A model generated the notes under the pieces. The model did not search any database. It was not told the origin of the DNA and saw nothing but the letters and a program-made list of their open reading frames with translations. This document shows, piece by piece, positions 27,351 to 35,797 of a stretch of DNA of 64,000 bases (the stretch's first letter is position 1; every line of letters starts with the position of its first letter). Position numbers and translations under genes: made by a program. This stretch comes from Halomonas sp. CH40 (lineage in GTDB: Bacteria > Pseudomonadota > Gammaproteobacteria > Pseudomonadales > Halomonadaceae), in assembly GCA_041875495.1 (NCBI GenBank), contig CP112982.1:3286001-3350000 (forward strand), read 5' to 3'.

Positions 27351-28568
27351 TTAAAAAAGCTCAATTTTAGCGTTCGCCCCATTGCTAGGCTGGCCGCTGT
27401 TAGCATCAGCGGCTGTGCCTGCAAGGTTGGCGTGAGTGTGATGATGGGCATCTTTTTCAGCGTACTCAGCGCTGATCGCGGTCATCAGCTCCCAAGGGGG
27501 TGGAGCACCCTGTTCCAGCGCATCAAGAATCTCGCGTAAGGCGTCGTTGCGGGTGAGTATGCTGTCGCGGATGCGCTCGGTGATCTGGCGCGTCACATCC
27601 TGGAACTGGATATTGCCAAGGGCGTCATTGACTTCATTGGCCAACCCCTGATGATGCTGGGTGATGGCGCTGAGCAACATGCGGTAAAACAGCCGCATGT
27701 CGGTGTAGCCATCGTACAGCTCCTGGGTCTGTACCATTAGCCGTTTGACCTCGTGGATATCTTTCTGGATACGCTCTTCCATCTCAGGGCCGAAATAGCT
27801 TTCCACCGCTGCCTGTACCTCGTGAATCCCCTCTGTAATGGAACGCGCCGCTTCCGAGGAACTGGCCGCCAGGGCACGAACCTCCTTGGCGACCACTGCA
27901 AAGCTACGCCCGGCCTCACCAGCATGAGCCGCTTCAATCGCCGCATTCAGGGAGAGCAGCGCGGTGCGCTGGCTGATTTCCTGAATCGATTCAACCCGTT
28001 TATTCAGGTCGCTGATGCGGTTCCCCAGCAGGCGAAAGTCCTGGCGCTGCTCTTCAATATGTTCAGGCAGGGTGTGAATAAACTCGGCCAGCTCCTTGAT
28101 CACATAGCTGCTGTCTTCAAACGAACGCTGCATCTGCTCGCTTTGCTCACCCGCCTCACCCAGGTAAGTCATCAGCTCGTCGGCCAGGCCATTAACGCTG
28201 ACCAGGCTGTCTATCAGGGTGTTGGCAGCCTCTTCGGTAAAATCGATGGTTTCTGTCAGCCGATCCATGGCCAGCTGGTCATGTTCGGCCAGCGCATAGA
28301 CCCCCTGGGCCACCGGGGTGCTGCCTGTGCTATACGCGGCCTCGCGAGATGCCGCTGACGATGCCTTCGACATGGCTAGACGCTCCCTTGCCAGCCACAG
28401 CGCAACGGCCAGCGCTGCCCACACCAGCCCCCAGCCGAAGGTGGGTAACGGGGTGCGCTGAGCCAGCCAGCCCGATGCTGCCGACAGCAACGCCAGGACA
28501 GTCAACAACAGCGGTATGCTTAAACGCGGTATCTGCCGACGGCACCACCGCAATGACGCGCGCCACAT
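27351..28568 (-). CDS. Membrane-anchored MCP-like protein with C-terminal CheZ-like segment
   Basis: 405 aa. Two adjacent hydrophobic segments (about 18-38 and 44-60) form a hairpin anchor with no periplasmic sensor domain. The MCP signalling tip is at about 196-235 ('RTALLSLNAAIEAAHAGEAG', 'SFAVVAKEVRALA'). After a long helical stretch, residues 318-330 read 'GNIQFQDVTRQIT', very like the CheZ active-site helix (D-L-T-G-Q); Asp324 and Gln328 would be the catalytic pair. The protein ends in a disordered tail finishing KIELF, reminiscent of the CheY-binding tail of CheZ. Seen: both motifs. Inferred: a receptor that also dephosphorylates CheY. No free cheZ gene is in the window. Confidence 0.8.
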   Translation of the reverse strand: MWRASLRWCRRQIPRLSIPLLLTVLALLSAASGWLAQRTPLPTFGWGLVWAALAVALWLARERLAMSKASSAASREAAYSTGSTPVAQGVYALAEHDQLAMDRLTETIDFTEEAANTLIDSLVSVNGLADELMTYLGEAGEQSEQMQRSFEDSSYVIKELAEFIHTLPEHIEEQRQDFRLLGNRISDLNKRVESIQEISQRTALLSLNAAIEAAHAGEAGRSFAVVAKEVRALAASSSEAARSITEGIHEVQAAVESYFGPEMEERIQKDIHEVKRLMVQTQELYDGYTDMRLFYRMLLSAITQHHQGLANEVNDALGNIQFQDVTRQITERIRDSILTRNDALREILDALEQGAPPPWELMTAISAEYAEKDAHHHTHANLAGTAADANSGQPSNGANAKIELF

Positions 28569-28569
28569 A

Positions 28570-28947
28570 TCAGGCTCCTGGTACCACTTGTTTGATCACA
28601 TTAATAAGCTCGGTGCCCTGCACCGGCTTGACCAGCCAGCCAGTCGCCCCGGCCTTCTTGGCTTCGTCACGGCGCGCCTGCTGGGATTCAGTGGTCAACA
28701 CCAGAATCGGCACGAAACGATAGCCGGACAGCGCCTTGACCGCCTGAATCAGCTCCAGGCCATTCATTTTGGGCATATTGATATCCGTGATGATCAGGTC
28801 AGGCTTCTGGCTGAGACCTTTGAGTTTTTCCAGCGCCGCCTGGCCGTCAGGCGCTGTGCCCACGGCGTAGCCTGACTGTTTGAGAATGTTGCTCAGGCTC
28901 ATCAGAATGGTGCTGGAGTCGTCAACGAGAAAGATACGCTTGGCCAT
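28570..28947 (-). CDS. CheY-like response regulator
   Basis: 125 aa receiver. 'FLVDDSSTILMSLSNIL', acceptor Asp in 'LIITDINMPKMNGLEL', Thr in 'LVLTTESQQ' and Lys in 'GWLVKPVQGTEL'. The DDSSTIL opening and INMPKMNG are characteristic of chemotaxis CheY proteins. GGAGA is 7 bp upstream. One base separates its stop from the ATG of the MCP/CheZ-like gene, implying tight coupling with a likely regulator of its phosphorylation. Confidence 0.93.
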   Translation of the reverse strand: MAKRIFLVDDSSTILMSLSNILKQSGYAVGTAPDGQAALEKLKGLSQKPDLIITDINMPKMNGLELIQAVKALSGYRFVPILVLTTESQQARRDEAKKAGATGWLVKPVQGTELINVIKQVVPGA

Positions 28948-28958
28948 TTTACTTCTCC

Positions 28959-29747
28959 TTAAAGTGGGTCAGAAATCCGTGGGTCAGACATTGCAGCCTG
29001 CTGTGGTTTAAGCGACGCCGCCAGGGCACGGTAGTCCCGCGCGCCTGCGCTGTTTGGCGCATGGCGATGGATCGGCAGGCCGTAGGCAAAGGCTTCGGCC
29101 AGCTTGATGTTGTTACGAATCCCCGCCAGCATACGCGCTTCGCCAAACTGACGACTCAGCCGCTCAACCGTCTGACGATGCACCTGCAGCCGCCTATCCA
29201 CCATGACCGGCAATAGCCCCAGCATGCTCAGTGAAGGGTTATGCTGAGTAGCAACACGGTAGAAAAGCCGCGCTAACTGCTGTACCCCGACTTCCCCCAG
29301 GTGATGGGGCAGAAACGGTACCAGTACGCCATCGGCGGCGCTCATGGCACTGATCAGCAAACCATCCTGGGTGGGCGGCGTATCAATGATCACGGCGTCA
29401 AAGTGGGCGCGAATGTCGGCGGCTTCCAGTGCCCGGCGCAAGCCGCTTAACGGCCACTGCTGGCCATGCCCGCTAAAGCGGGTATCCGCCGGTATCAGGC
29501 TCACCCCCTCACAGCCAGTCGGGCGCCACAGCGGGGCCAACGGCGTGGTGGGGTGCGTCAACAGGTAATGCGTTGTGGCGTTGGCGGCAGGCGTATCACT
29601 CACCCCCAGGCCAATCGCTGCGTGACCCTGACTGTCCAGGTCAATCACCAGCACGCGGTAGCCCTGGCTGCCCCATAGGGCGGCCAGGTTCACGGTGGTG
29701 GTGGTTTTACCCGTGCCGCCTTTACGGTTGGCCAGCGTCAGAATCAC
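28959..29747 (-). CDS. ParA/Soj-family ATPase in a chemosensory operon
   Basis: 262 aa. Deviant Walker A with signature lysine 'NRKGGTGKTTTTVNLA' (Lys9 and Lys14), 'VLVIDLDSQGHA' (A') and 'FDAVIIDTPPTQDGLL' (Walker B). ParA-like proteins of this kind position protein arrays (for example ParC of Vibrio and PpfA of Rhodobacter for chemotaxis clusters); no ParB or parS-like site is seen nearby, which argues against plasmid or chromosome partition. Start is GTG at 29747 with an AGGGG site, 4 bp after the STAS gene. Role inferred: placement or inheritance of the chemosensory array encoded by this operon. Confidence 0.9.
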   Translation of the reverse strand: MILTLANRKGGTGKTTTTVNLAALWGSQGYRVLVIDLDSQGHAAIGLGVSDTPAANATTHYLLTHPTTPLAPLWRPTGCEGVSLIPADTRFSGHGQQWPLSGLRRALEAADIRAHFDAVIIDTPPTQDGLLISAMSAADGVLVPFLPHHLGEVGVQQLARLFYRVATQHNPSLSMLGLLPVMVDRRLQVHRQTVERLSRQFGEARMLAGIRNNIKLAEAFAYGLPIHRHAPNSAGARDYRALAASLKPQQAAMSDPRISDPL

Positions 29748-29751
29748 CGGG

Positions 29752-30021
29752 TTACCCCTGCCCTTGAGTACTGCCTGGCGTCAGTGCGCTTTCCAGCACG
29801 CTGGCAAGCCAGGGGTCACCGGGCAGCGGATCAAGCTTGGTGCCCGCCATTTGATGAGCGGCCAGGATCACCTGTAATACAGCACTGTGCAGGTAATCAC
29901 AGTGGCGTAGGTTCAGGCTCGCAGTGGGGTGCTCCAGCAGCCAGCCGTGCAGGGTTTCGGCATCCTCGACTTCGCAGGCGCCGCTTAGCACCGCGCTGCG
30001 GCGTTTGAATTCAATCGGCAT
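29752..30021 (-). CDS. Small STAS-domain protein
   Basis: 89 aa. The pattern 'LNLRHCDYLHSAVLQVILAA' matches the STAS core in which a Ser at the start of the helix is the phosphorylation site in anti-anti-sigma proteins; here Ser in 'LHSAV' would be that residue. It lies between cheA (2 bp) and the parA-like gene (4 bp). No anti-sigma kinase or PP2C gene is in the window, so its partner is probably CheA or ParA. Short and somewhat divergent, hence moderate confidence. Confidence 0.75.
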   Translation of the reverse strand: MPIEFKRRSAVLSGACEVEDAETLHGWLLEHPTASLNLRHCDYLHSAVLQVILAAHQMAGTKLDPLPGDPWLASVLESALTPGSTQGQG

Positions 30022-30023
30022 GT

Positions 30024-32729
30024 TTATACGTCTCCTTGAGCGCTGGCCAGAGCCGGTGGCGACAGCAAGGCCGCCAGGTTGATGATCAGCAATACCCGGC
30101 CATCGCCCATCAGGGCGCTGCCGGAATACAACGAGTAACCGGCCATGATGCCTTCCATGGGCTTTTGCACGATATCCATCCCCTGGCGGAAGTCATCAAT
30201 CACCAGCCCCACCTGCTCACCGTTGTGTTCAACAATCAGCACGGCCTCTTCCTGGCCCGCCTCGGCGGCTTCCAGGCCGAGCAGTGAGCGCATGCGCTTG
30301 AGCGGAATCAGCTTGTCGCGCAGAACGATATTTTCGCTGCGCTTGATGCGATGGATGGCACTGGCGGGCACCCGCACGGTTTCGCGAATGCTGGTCATGG
30401 CGATGCCATAGTCCTGCTCGCCAATCTTCACCATCATCACCCGCGCTACCGCCATGGAAAGCGGTAGCAGAATACGCAGCGTGGAGCCCTTACCAGGCTC
30501 GCTGGCCACGCTGATGGTGCCCCCTGAGGCGGCAACGGCGGTGCGCACTGCATCCATCCCCACGCCCCGCCCGGAAATATCCGAGACTTGTTCAGCCGTC
30601 GACAGGCCGGCGGCAAAGATCAGCTGCAGCGCTTCCTGATGGGTGATGGAGTCAAGCTTCTGTTCATCGATCAGCCCGCGCTGATAGGCTTTGTGCTTGA
30701 GCTTTTCGGCATCAATACCGCGTCCGTCGTCGATCACTTCAATCAGCACCTGATCATCCAGCGCCTGGGCGCGCAGCTTGATCATGCCTTTGGCGGGCTT
30801 ACCCGCCGCCTGGCGCTCAGCCGGGCTTTCCAGGGCATGATCCAGGCTGTTACGCACCAGATGCACCAGCGGATCGGCCAGATGATCGACCACGTGCTTG
30901 TCGGCCTCGACGTCTTCGCCTTCAAGCACCAGCTCGGCGTTTTTGTCGAGCTTGCGGGTCATATCGCGCACCAGCCGTGGGAAGCGCTGGAAAACCACTG
31001 ATAGCGGCACCATGCGCGCGCCCATCACCGCCTGCTGCATACGGTCAGCGATGCGGTCAATATTGGCGTAGTGGCTGGTCAGTTCCTTGGCAACCGCCTT
31101 GGACGTCATGCCTTCGCTGGCATGCTTGGCCAGAAATGGCAGTGCATTTTTGGCCACCACCAGCTCACCGGCCAGGGTCATCAGCTCATCAATGCGCTGT
31201 TGTTCAACCCGAATGGTATGGCTTGGCGCATGGGCTTTTTCAGCTTTTTCAACAGGCTCAGAAGAGCGATCTGGCAAGGCGCTGGGCGCAGGTTTGCTCG
31301 CTGCCAGCGGCGGCGCAGCGGCAGACGTGGGCTGCGCTGGCGGCACCAGCCTGCCTTCCAGCCAGCTGGCCAGAGGCTGGCTGTGCTGCTGTTCCCGCGC
31401 CGCTTGCAGGGCCGCCTCAAAACCGGCTCCCGGTGCCTGTTCCAAGTGCCCCAGCATACGCCGTATTACCTCTTCCACTGCGGCCAGGCGCGGGGCGAAA
31501 AGCGCTTCGCTTGCCGAGGTTTGCAACACTTCCACTTGCTGCTGGAGTACCTGATAGACCATGGCGATATGATCATCAGCTGCCTCAAGAGTCGGCGGCT
31601 GCTCTGACGATGCCGTTTGGCTCAACGGGCCTGCCTGACGCGGCTCACGAGGCTGGTAATCATCGCCAGTGGCAAGGGCATCAAGCAGGCCGAGAATCAC
31701 TTTCTGCGGTGGCGCAGGCAGGCGCAGGGCCAGCGCCAGCCAGTGGACAATACTGTGTTGATAAAGGCGTTCACCGCACAGTTCACGCAGCGGAGCAAGC
31801 CGCTGGCCCAGCGCCTGCCAGTCGGCGGCTTCCGCCAGCGGCAGGGCCTCATCAGCAAAGGGCACAAACAGCTCATCGTCGCTTTCGCCCTGTTCACCTT
31901 CTGGGTGGATCAGCACCTCAGCGGGCAGCGTGGAGACCTGAAGCGATTCTGCCAGGTAACGAAAATGATGCTGAACAGCCACTTCGTCAGCCAGCGCCAG
32001 CAGCCTGATATCCAGCACGCAGCGAAACGGATCCAGTGCTTCCAGGAGTGGCCATGGCTCGCGCGGGGTGATGTGGAGCGCTTGCAGGCCGTCCAGGGTC
32101 TTGACGCTTTGCAGCGGGTCGTGGCCCTGGAAGAAACACTCTTCAGGCGGCGTAAAGACCACTTCCAGCAGAGAGGTTTCAGCCTTGGCAAGATAGCCCT
32201 CAAACAGTGCCCGGCGGCGGGCATCAGGCAGCTCACGCACCCACAGCGGTGCGCTGGCAGCAGGTAATGTGACGGCCGCTGCCGTATCAGGCGCGATGTG
32301 AACACTTGGTTCAGGCGTGGCGGTGGGCGCTCCGCCGGGGGCGGCCTGAAACGCCTGATTCAAGGCACCAAGCTGCTCAGCCAGCTGCACCGGGGCCGAG
32401 GCCGGTAGCGCCTCGCTGGCTTCGATGCTGTCAAGCCACTGGGTGGCGACATCCAGGGCATCGAAGATGCAATCGGTCAGTTCCGGCGTCAGCGCCAGGG
32501 TGTGGTCGCGCACCTTATCCAGACCATCTTCAATCACATGCAGCAGGCGGCTGAAATCACTCAGGTTGTCAAATAGCCCCGATGCGCCCTTGATGGTATG
32601 CATGGCGCGAAACAGCTCATCCAGCAGTTCGCTGTCAGCAGGTGTCTTTTCAAGCGCTAATAGGCAGCGGCTGGCCACTTCAAGGTTATCCCGGGCCTCG
32701 TTGATAAACGACTGCAGCAAGGGGTTCAT
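30024..32729 (-). CDS. cheA: Chemotaxis-type histidine kinase CheA
   Basis: 901 aa. P1/Hpt domain at the N-terminus with the phospho-His44 in 'AMHTIKGASGLF'. A long middle region (about 165-470) is unlike the CheY-binding P2 of E. coli CheA and includes 'FFQGHDPLQSVKTL' and 'LDPFRCVLDIRLLALA'. P3 starts at 'TIRVEQQRIDELMTLAGELV', the kinase domain has 'HLVRNSLDHALESP', 'IEVIDDGRGID' and 'DISGRGVGMDAVRTAV', and P5 is a CheW-like domain. No C-terminal receiver. The size and middle region resemble CheA of alternative (non-flagellar) systems. It overlaps the preceding response regulator by ATGA. Confidence 0.95.
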   Translation of the reverse strand: MNPLLQSFINEARDNLEVASRCLLALEKTPADSELLDELFRAMHTIKGASGLFDNLSDFSRLLHVIEDGLDKVRDHTLALTPELTDCIFDALDVATQWLDSIEASEALPASAPVQLAEQLGALNQAFQAAPGGAPTATPEPSVHIAPDTAAAVTLPAASAPLWVRELPDARRRALFEGYLAKAETSLLEVVFTPPEECFFQGHDPLQSVKTLDGLQALHITPREPWPLLEALDPFRCVLDIRLLALADEVAVQHHFRYLAESLQVSTLPAEVLIHPEGEQGESDDELFVPFADEALPLAEAADWQALGQRLAPLRELCGERLYQHSIVHWLALALRLPAPPQKVILGLLDALATGDDYQPREPRQAGPLSQTASSEQPPTLEAADDHIAMVYQVLQQQVEVLQTSASEALFAPRLAAVEEVIRRMLGHLEQAPGAGFEAALQAAREQQHSQPLASWLEGRLVPPAQPTSAAAPPLAASKPAPSALPDRSSEPVEKAEKAHAPSHTIRVEQQRIDELMTLAGELVVAKNALPFLAKHASEGMTSKAVAKELTSHYANIDRIADRMQQAVMGARMVPLSVVFQRFPRLVRDMTRKLDKNAELVLEGEDVEADKHVVDHLADPLVHLVRNSLDHALESPAERQAAGKPAKGMIKLRAQALDDQVLIEVIDDGRGIDAEKLKHKAYQRGLIDEQKLDSITHQEALQLIFAAGLSTAEQVSDISGRGVGMDAVRTAVAASGGTISVASEPGKGSTLRILLPLSMAVARVMMVKIGEQDYGIAMTSIRETVRVPASAIHRIKRSENIVLRDKLIPLKRMRSLLGLEAAEAGQEEAVLIVEHNGEQVGLVIDDFRQGMDIVQKPMEGIMAGYSLYSGSALMGDGRVLLIINLAALLSPPALASAQGDV

Positions 32730-33124
32730 CGGGCACCTCCCTCAGCGCTAAGCGGTTCAGGCGGCGTCAGCAAAAGCGTTACCAGCTGCTGAAGGTACTC
32801 GGGTTCCGTCGGCTTGATGAGGTACAGGTTGGCACCGGCGCTAAAGGCCCGCGCGCGGTCATGGTACTGCGCTTCGGTGCTGATCATGACAATCGGCACC
32901 TGGCCCAGACGGGCATCACCGCGCACGGCCTGTACAAAACGGTAGCCGTCCATCTTGGGCATGTTAACGTCCACCAGCATCAGGTCTATGTCTGCGCTGG
33001 TCATACGCTCCAGGCCTTCCACGCCGTTTTCCGCCTCAATGACGGCATGGCCCAGCGCTTCCATAAGTTCGCGGTGGTAGAGGCGAACCGTGACGGCATC
33101 ATCGACGATCAATACGGTTTTCAC
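32726..33124 (-). CDS. Single-domain response regulator (GTG start)
   Basis: 132 aa receiver. 'VLIVDDAVTVRLYHRELM', acceptor Asp in 'LMLVDVNMPKMDGYRF', 'MISTEAQYHDRA', 'LYLIKPTEPEYL'. The GTG at 33124 is preceded by a perfect AAGGAG seven bases upstream and gives a normal receiver length; the alternative ATG at 33190 would add 22 residues with no ribosome site inside cheR. The gene overlaps the end of cheR by 26 bp and cheA by 4 bp. It likely accepts phosphate from this CheA. Confidence 0.92.
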   Translation of the reverse strand: MKTVLIVDDAVTVRLYHRELMEALGHAVIEAENGVEGLERMTSADIDLMLVDVNMPKMDGYRFVQAVRGDARLGQVPIVMISTEAQYHDRARAFSAGANLYLIKPTEPEYLQQLVTLLLTPPEPLSAEGGAR

Positions 33125-34013
33125 CCGGCACTCCTTGAGGTTGGTTGAGATGGCCACTGACAGGCTTTTGATAGGCCAGCGCCTGGGCAAATTTGCGCAC
33201 GGTAAATAGCGACGAAATGCGGCTCATGGATTCCGAGTGGCCAAGAAAGATCAGCCCACCGGGTGTGAGCGCATCAAAGAATACTTCTGCGGCGCGTCGC
33301 CGTGCGGCGTCGTCAAAGTAGATCAACAGGTTGCGGCAGAAGATAATGTCGAAATCGCGGTAGCTGCGCGTCTGTTCCAGGTCAGACAGATTGACCTTGG
33401 TGAAGGCAATAGCATCGCGCACCTCAGCATTCAGCTGCCAGCGCTCGCCTTCCAGCGCGGTAAAGTAGCGCTTGCGGATGCGGTCATCGACGTGCATCAG
33501 CGAGCGCTTGCTGTAAATCCCGGCCTGGGCCTTGGCCAGCACTCGGGTATCAATATCCGAGGCGACAATTTCAACATCCGTATTGGCCAGCGCCGGCCAG
33601 TGCTCCAGCAGCATCAGGGCAATGGAATAGGGCTCTTCACCGGTGCTTGAAGGTATCGACCAGATCTTCAGCGTCTCGCCGTGCCCACGCGCTCGGCGGC
33701 GTTCTTCCAGCGCTTCGCTGACCAGACATTCAAACTGGTACTTTTCGCGCATGAAGTAGGTCTCGTTGACCGTCATCACGTTCACCAGGTGCTGGAACTC
33801 ATCGCCCCTGGCCTCAAAGCGCACAAAGGTAAAGTAGCTGCGAAAGCTGTCATGGCCGGTCATACGCATGCGTTCAAACAATCGCTTATCGACGAAATAG
33901 CGCTTGCTGTCTTCGAAGAACAGCCCAGTGCGGCGGTAGAAATAATCGCGAAAGCGGGCAAATTCTGCTGGCGTTATCGGCTGGGTGGCCGTGTGTCGAA
34001 CCGTTTCAACCAT
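33099..34013 (-). CDS. cheR: Chemoreceptor methyltransferase CheR
   Basis: 304 aa from the chosen ATG (34013; AAGGA about 9 bp upstream; in-frame ATGs also at 34022 and 34031). N-terminal helical CheR domain ('MTVNETYFMREKYQFECLV'), then the SAM-dependent methyltransferase fold. SAM motif I reads 'IWSIPSSTGEEPYSIALML' where most CheR proteins have W-S-A-G-C-S-T-G-E-E, so the Ala-Gly-Cys is replaced by Ile-Pro-Ser. 'IVASDIDTRVLAKAQAGIY', 'FDIIFCRNLLIYFDD' and 'LGHSESM' are conserved. It methylates glutamates on the MCPs of this cluster. Confidence 0.94.
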   Translation of the reverse strand: MVETVRHTATQPITPAEFARFRDYFYRRTGLFFEDSKRYFVDKRLFERMRMTGHDSFRSYFTFVRFEARGDEFQHLVNVMTVNETYFMREKYQFECLVSEALEERRRARGHGETLKIWSIPSSTGEEPYSIALMLLEHWPALANTDVEIVASDIDTRVLAKAQAGIYSKRSLMHVDDRIRKRYFTALEGERWQLNAEVRDAIAFTKVNLSDLEQTRSYRDFDIIFCRNLLIYFDDAARRRAAEVFFDALTPGGLIFLGHSESMSRISSLFTVRKFAQALAYQKPVSGHLNQPQGVPGENRIDRR

Positions 34014-34680
34014 GCGGTGCATCCTTGTCATCGGCAGGAGGATCCATACGCTCCAGCGCTATCCGGGTGGCAAAACGCAGATAGGTGGGCAGGTCGGGGC
34101 GCGCCAGCAGCCGTTCCAAGGCAGGCCGCATCTCGGCGGTGCCCAGCTCGGTGGCCCGGTCTACGGCGGCACCCAGCACGTTGGCATGGGATTCCTGCAT
34201 CAACACCCGGGTGATCCACGCCGGTGCCTGCGGATGCGGTAGCGCCCGTAGAATATCCAGCGCAAAGATGCGCACATCGGCATCGTCATCTTCCAGTAAC
34301 TGATCCAGATGCGGTGCTACCTGCTCCGGTAGTGACTGCAGAAGGTCAATGGCTTCGTTGCGCAGCACGGCACTTTCCGAACGCAGCAAAGTGATCAGGC
34401 CGTGAGTGACGGTGGCAGAAGCCTCAGAGGACGGCGCGCGGTGGGCAATCTGCTCCAGGCTGCAGAACAGGGCTTCGCGCACACTTTCATCATTCTCGAC
34501 TTCCAGCGCCGCCAGTAAGTGTTCGGCTGTCTCGGGGGCGTTGCCCAGGTCGCGGGCTGCCCAGCGGCGGATGGGAGCCTGTTCAGCGCTGAGTTCCACC
34601 AGCAGATGGGCAGCGTCACGCGGGGCGTGGCGTAGTTCCTGGGGATCGGGCTTTGCTGTATCGGGACGTTTTAGCGCCAT
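34006..34680 (-). CDS. HEAT-repeat protein in the chemosensory operon
   Basis: 224 aa, soluble and entirely helical. Several degenerate HEAT/ARM-type repeats are visible ('PIRRWAARDLGNAPETAEHL', 'SVREALFCSLEQIAH', 'VLRNEAIDLLQSLPE', 'DVRIFALDILRALPH', 'NVLGAAVDRATELG'). Such repeats make protein-binding solenoids. Position between cheB (19 bp gap) and cheR (8-bp overlap) suggests a scaffold for the adaptation enzymes or the array; HEAT proteins are known beside other alternative Che systems. GAGGT precedes the ATG. Exact function unknown. Confidence 0.85.
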   Translation of the reverse strand: MALKRPDTAKPDPQELRHAPRDAAHLLVELSAEQAPIRRWAARDLGNAPETAEHLLAALEVENDESVREALFCSLEQIAHRAPSSEASATVTHGLITLLRSESAVLRNEAIDLLQSLPEQVAPHLDQLLEDDDADVRIFALDILRALPHPQAPAWITRVLMQESHANVLGAAVDRATELGTAEMRPALERLLARPDLPTYLRFATRIALERMDPPADDKDAPHG

Positions 34681-34699
34681 GCTACACCTCGTATGATTG

Positions 34700-35779
34700 T
34701 CATCCCGCCGCGCTGACCCAATCGATCAACTGCTCGGCTATCGCCTCCTGCGGCAACACCGCAGTGGCACCCTGGCGCTCAACGAGCGCACGCGGCATGC
34801 CGTACACCACGGCACTGTCTTCGTTCTCGGCAATCGTCAACGCACCGCGACGATGCGCCTGAGCCATTTCTTCGGCACCGTCGTCGCCCATGCCGGTCAG
34901 TTGTACGCAGATCAGCTCGCGGTCACGAAACACCTCGCGGGCGGACGCCATCAAGCGGGTAATACTCGGATGCCAGAGATGCCCGTCTGAGGCGGGTATG
35001 CTGATCATGCGTACATTACCCGCGCGTTTGACAATACGCGCATCGGCATCGCCACGGGCGATATACACATGGCCCGGCTCCAGCAGCGCCGGGCCACGCA
35101 CTTCCCTGACCTCCAGCGCGCACTGACGATCAAGGCGCTCGGCAAATGGCTTGGTGAAATGCGCGGGCATATGCTGGGCCACGACAATCGGCACCGGAAA
35201 ATCTTCTGGCAGCTCACGCAATATGCTTTCAAGAGTACTTGGCCCGCCGGTCGAGACGCCGACCACCATCAGCTTGTAGCGGCAGCCCAGGCTGTGTCTC
35301 AGCGAGCGGCGCGGCGCTGGCGGCTGGGCATCACGCGCTTGGCGACGCTGCACCTTGCTGGCAATCGGGCGCCGCTGCTGGGCTGCCGCACGGACTTTTG
35401 CCTGCAGTTCCTGCTCCACATCGCGCAGGTTGAGCGAGACGGTGCCGTCGGGTTTGTTGACGTAGTCAAAGGCGCCCAGTTCCAGCGCTTCAAAGGTGGC
35501 AAGTGCGCCTTTTTCGGTCAGCGACGAGACCATGATCACCGGCAGGGGGGATTCCACCATGATGTGGCTCAGGCAGGTCAGCCCATCCATGACCGGCATA
35601 TTGATATCCAGCGTGACCACGTGCGGCGCAAAGCTTTTCAGCTGCTCAAGGGCGTCCTGGCCATCTCGCGCCGTCGCGGTGATGATGTCGCCGACGCTTT
35701 CCAGCATCTGCCTGAGCTGACGCCGCATCAGCGCCGAATCATCCACGATCAATACCTTGAGCGGCTCGTCTAACGGCAT
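34700..35779 (-). CDS. cheB: Chemotaxis methylesterase/deamidase CheB
   Basis: 359 aa. N-terminal receiver with acceptor Asp58 in 'VVTLDINMPVMDGLTCL' and C-terminal methylesterase with the Ser-His-Asp triad visible: 'GVSTGGPSTL', 'VAQHMPAHFTKPFAERL' and 'TGMGDDGAEEM'. It removes methyl groups from MCP glutamates when phosphorylated by CheA. The frame also allows a GTG at 35785, but the ATG at 35779 is preferred. It lies 18 bp after the triple-CheW gene. Confidence 0.95.
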   Translation of the reverse strand: MPLDEPLKVLIVDDSALMRRQLRQMLESVGDIITATARDGQDALEQLKSFAPHVVTLDINMPVMDGLTCLSHIMVESPLPVIMVSSLTEKGALATFEALELGAFDYVNKPDGTVSLNLRDVEQELQAKVRAAAQQRRPIASKVQRRQARDAQPPAPRRSLRHSLGCRYKLMVVGVSTGGPSTLESILRELPEDFPVPIVVAQHMPAHFTKPFAERLDRQCALEVREVRGPALLEPGHVYIARGDADARIVKRAGNVRMISIPASDGHLWHPSITRLMASAREVFRDRELICVQLTGMGDDGAEEMAQAHRRGALTIAENEDSAVVYGMPRALVERQGATAVLPQEAIAEQLIDWVSAAG

Positions 35780-35797
35780 AAACACATATCCTGCAGG

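Noticed and set aside
28959..29747. Plasmid or chromosome partition ParA
   Set aside because: No parB gene or parS-like repeats adjacent; the gene is locked between STAS and cheY in a Che operon.
30977..32008. 343-codon plus-strand frame opposite cheA
   Set aside because: Low-complexity Pro/Ala/Gln/Arg translation typical of antisense frames in GC-rich DNA; cheA domains cover the region.
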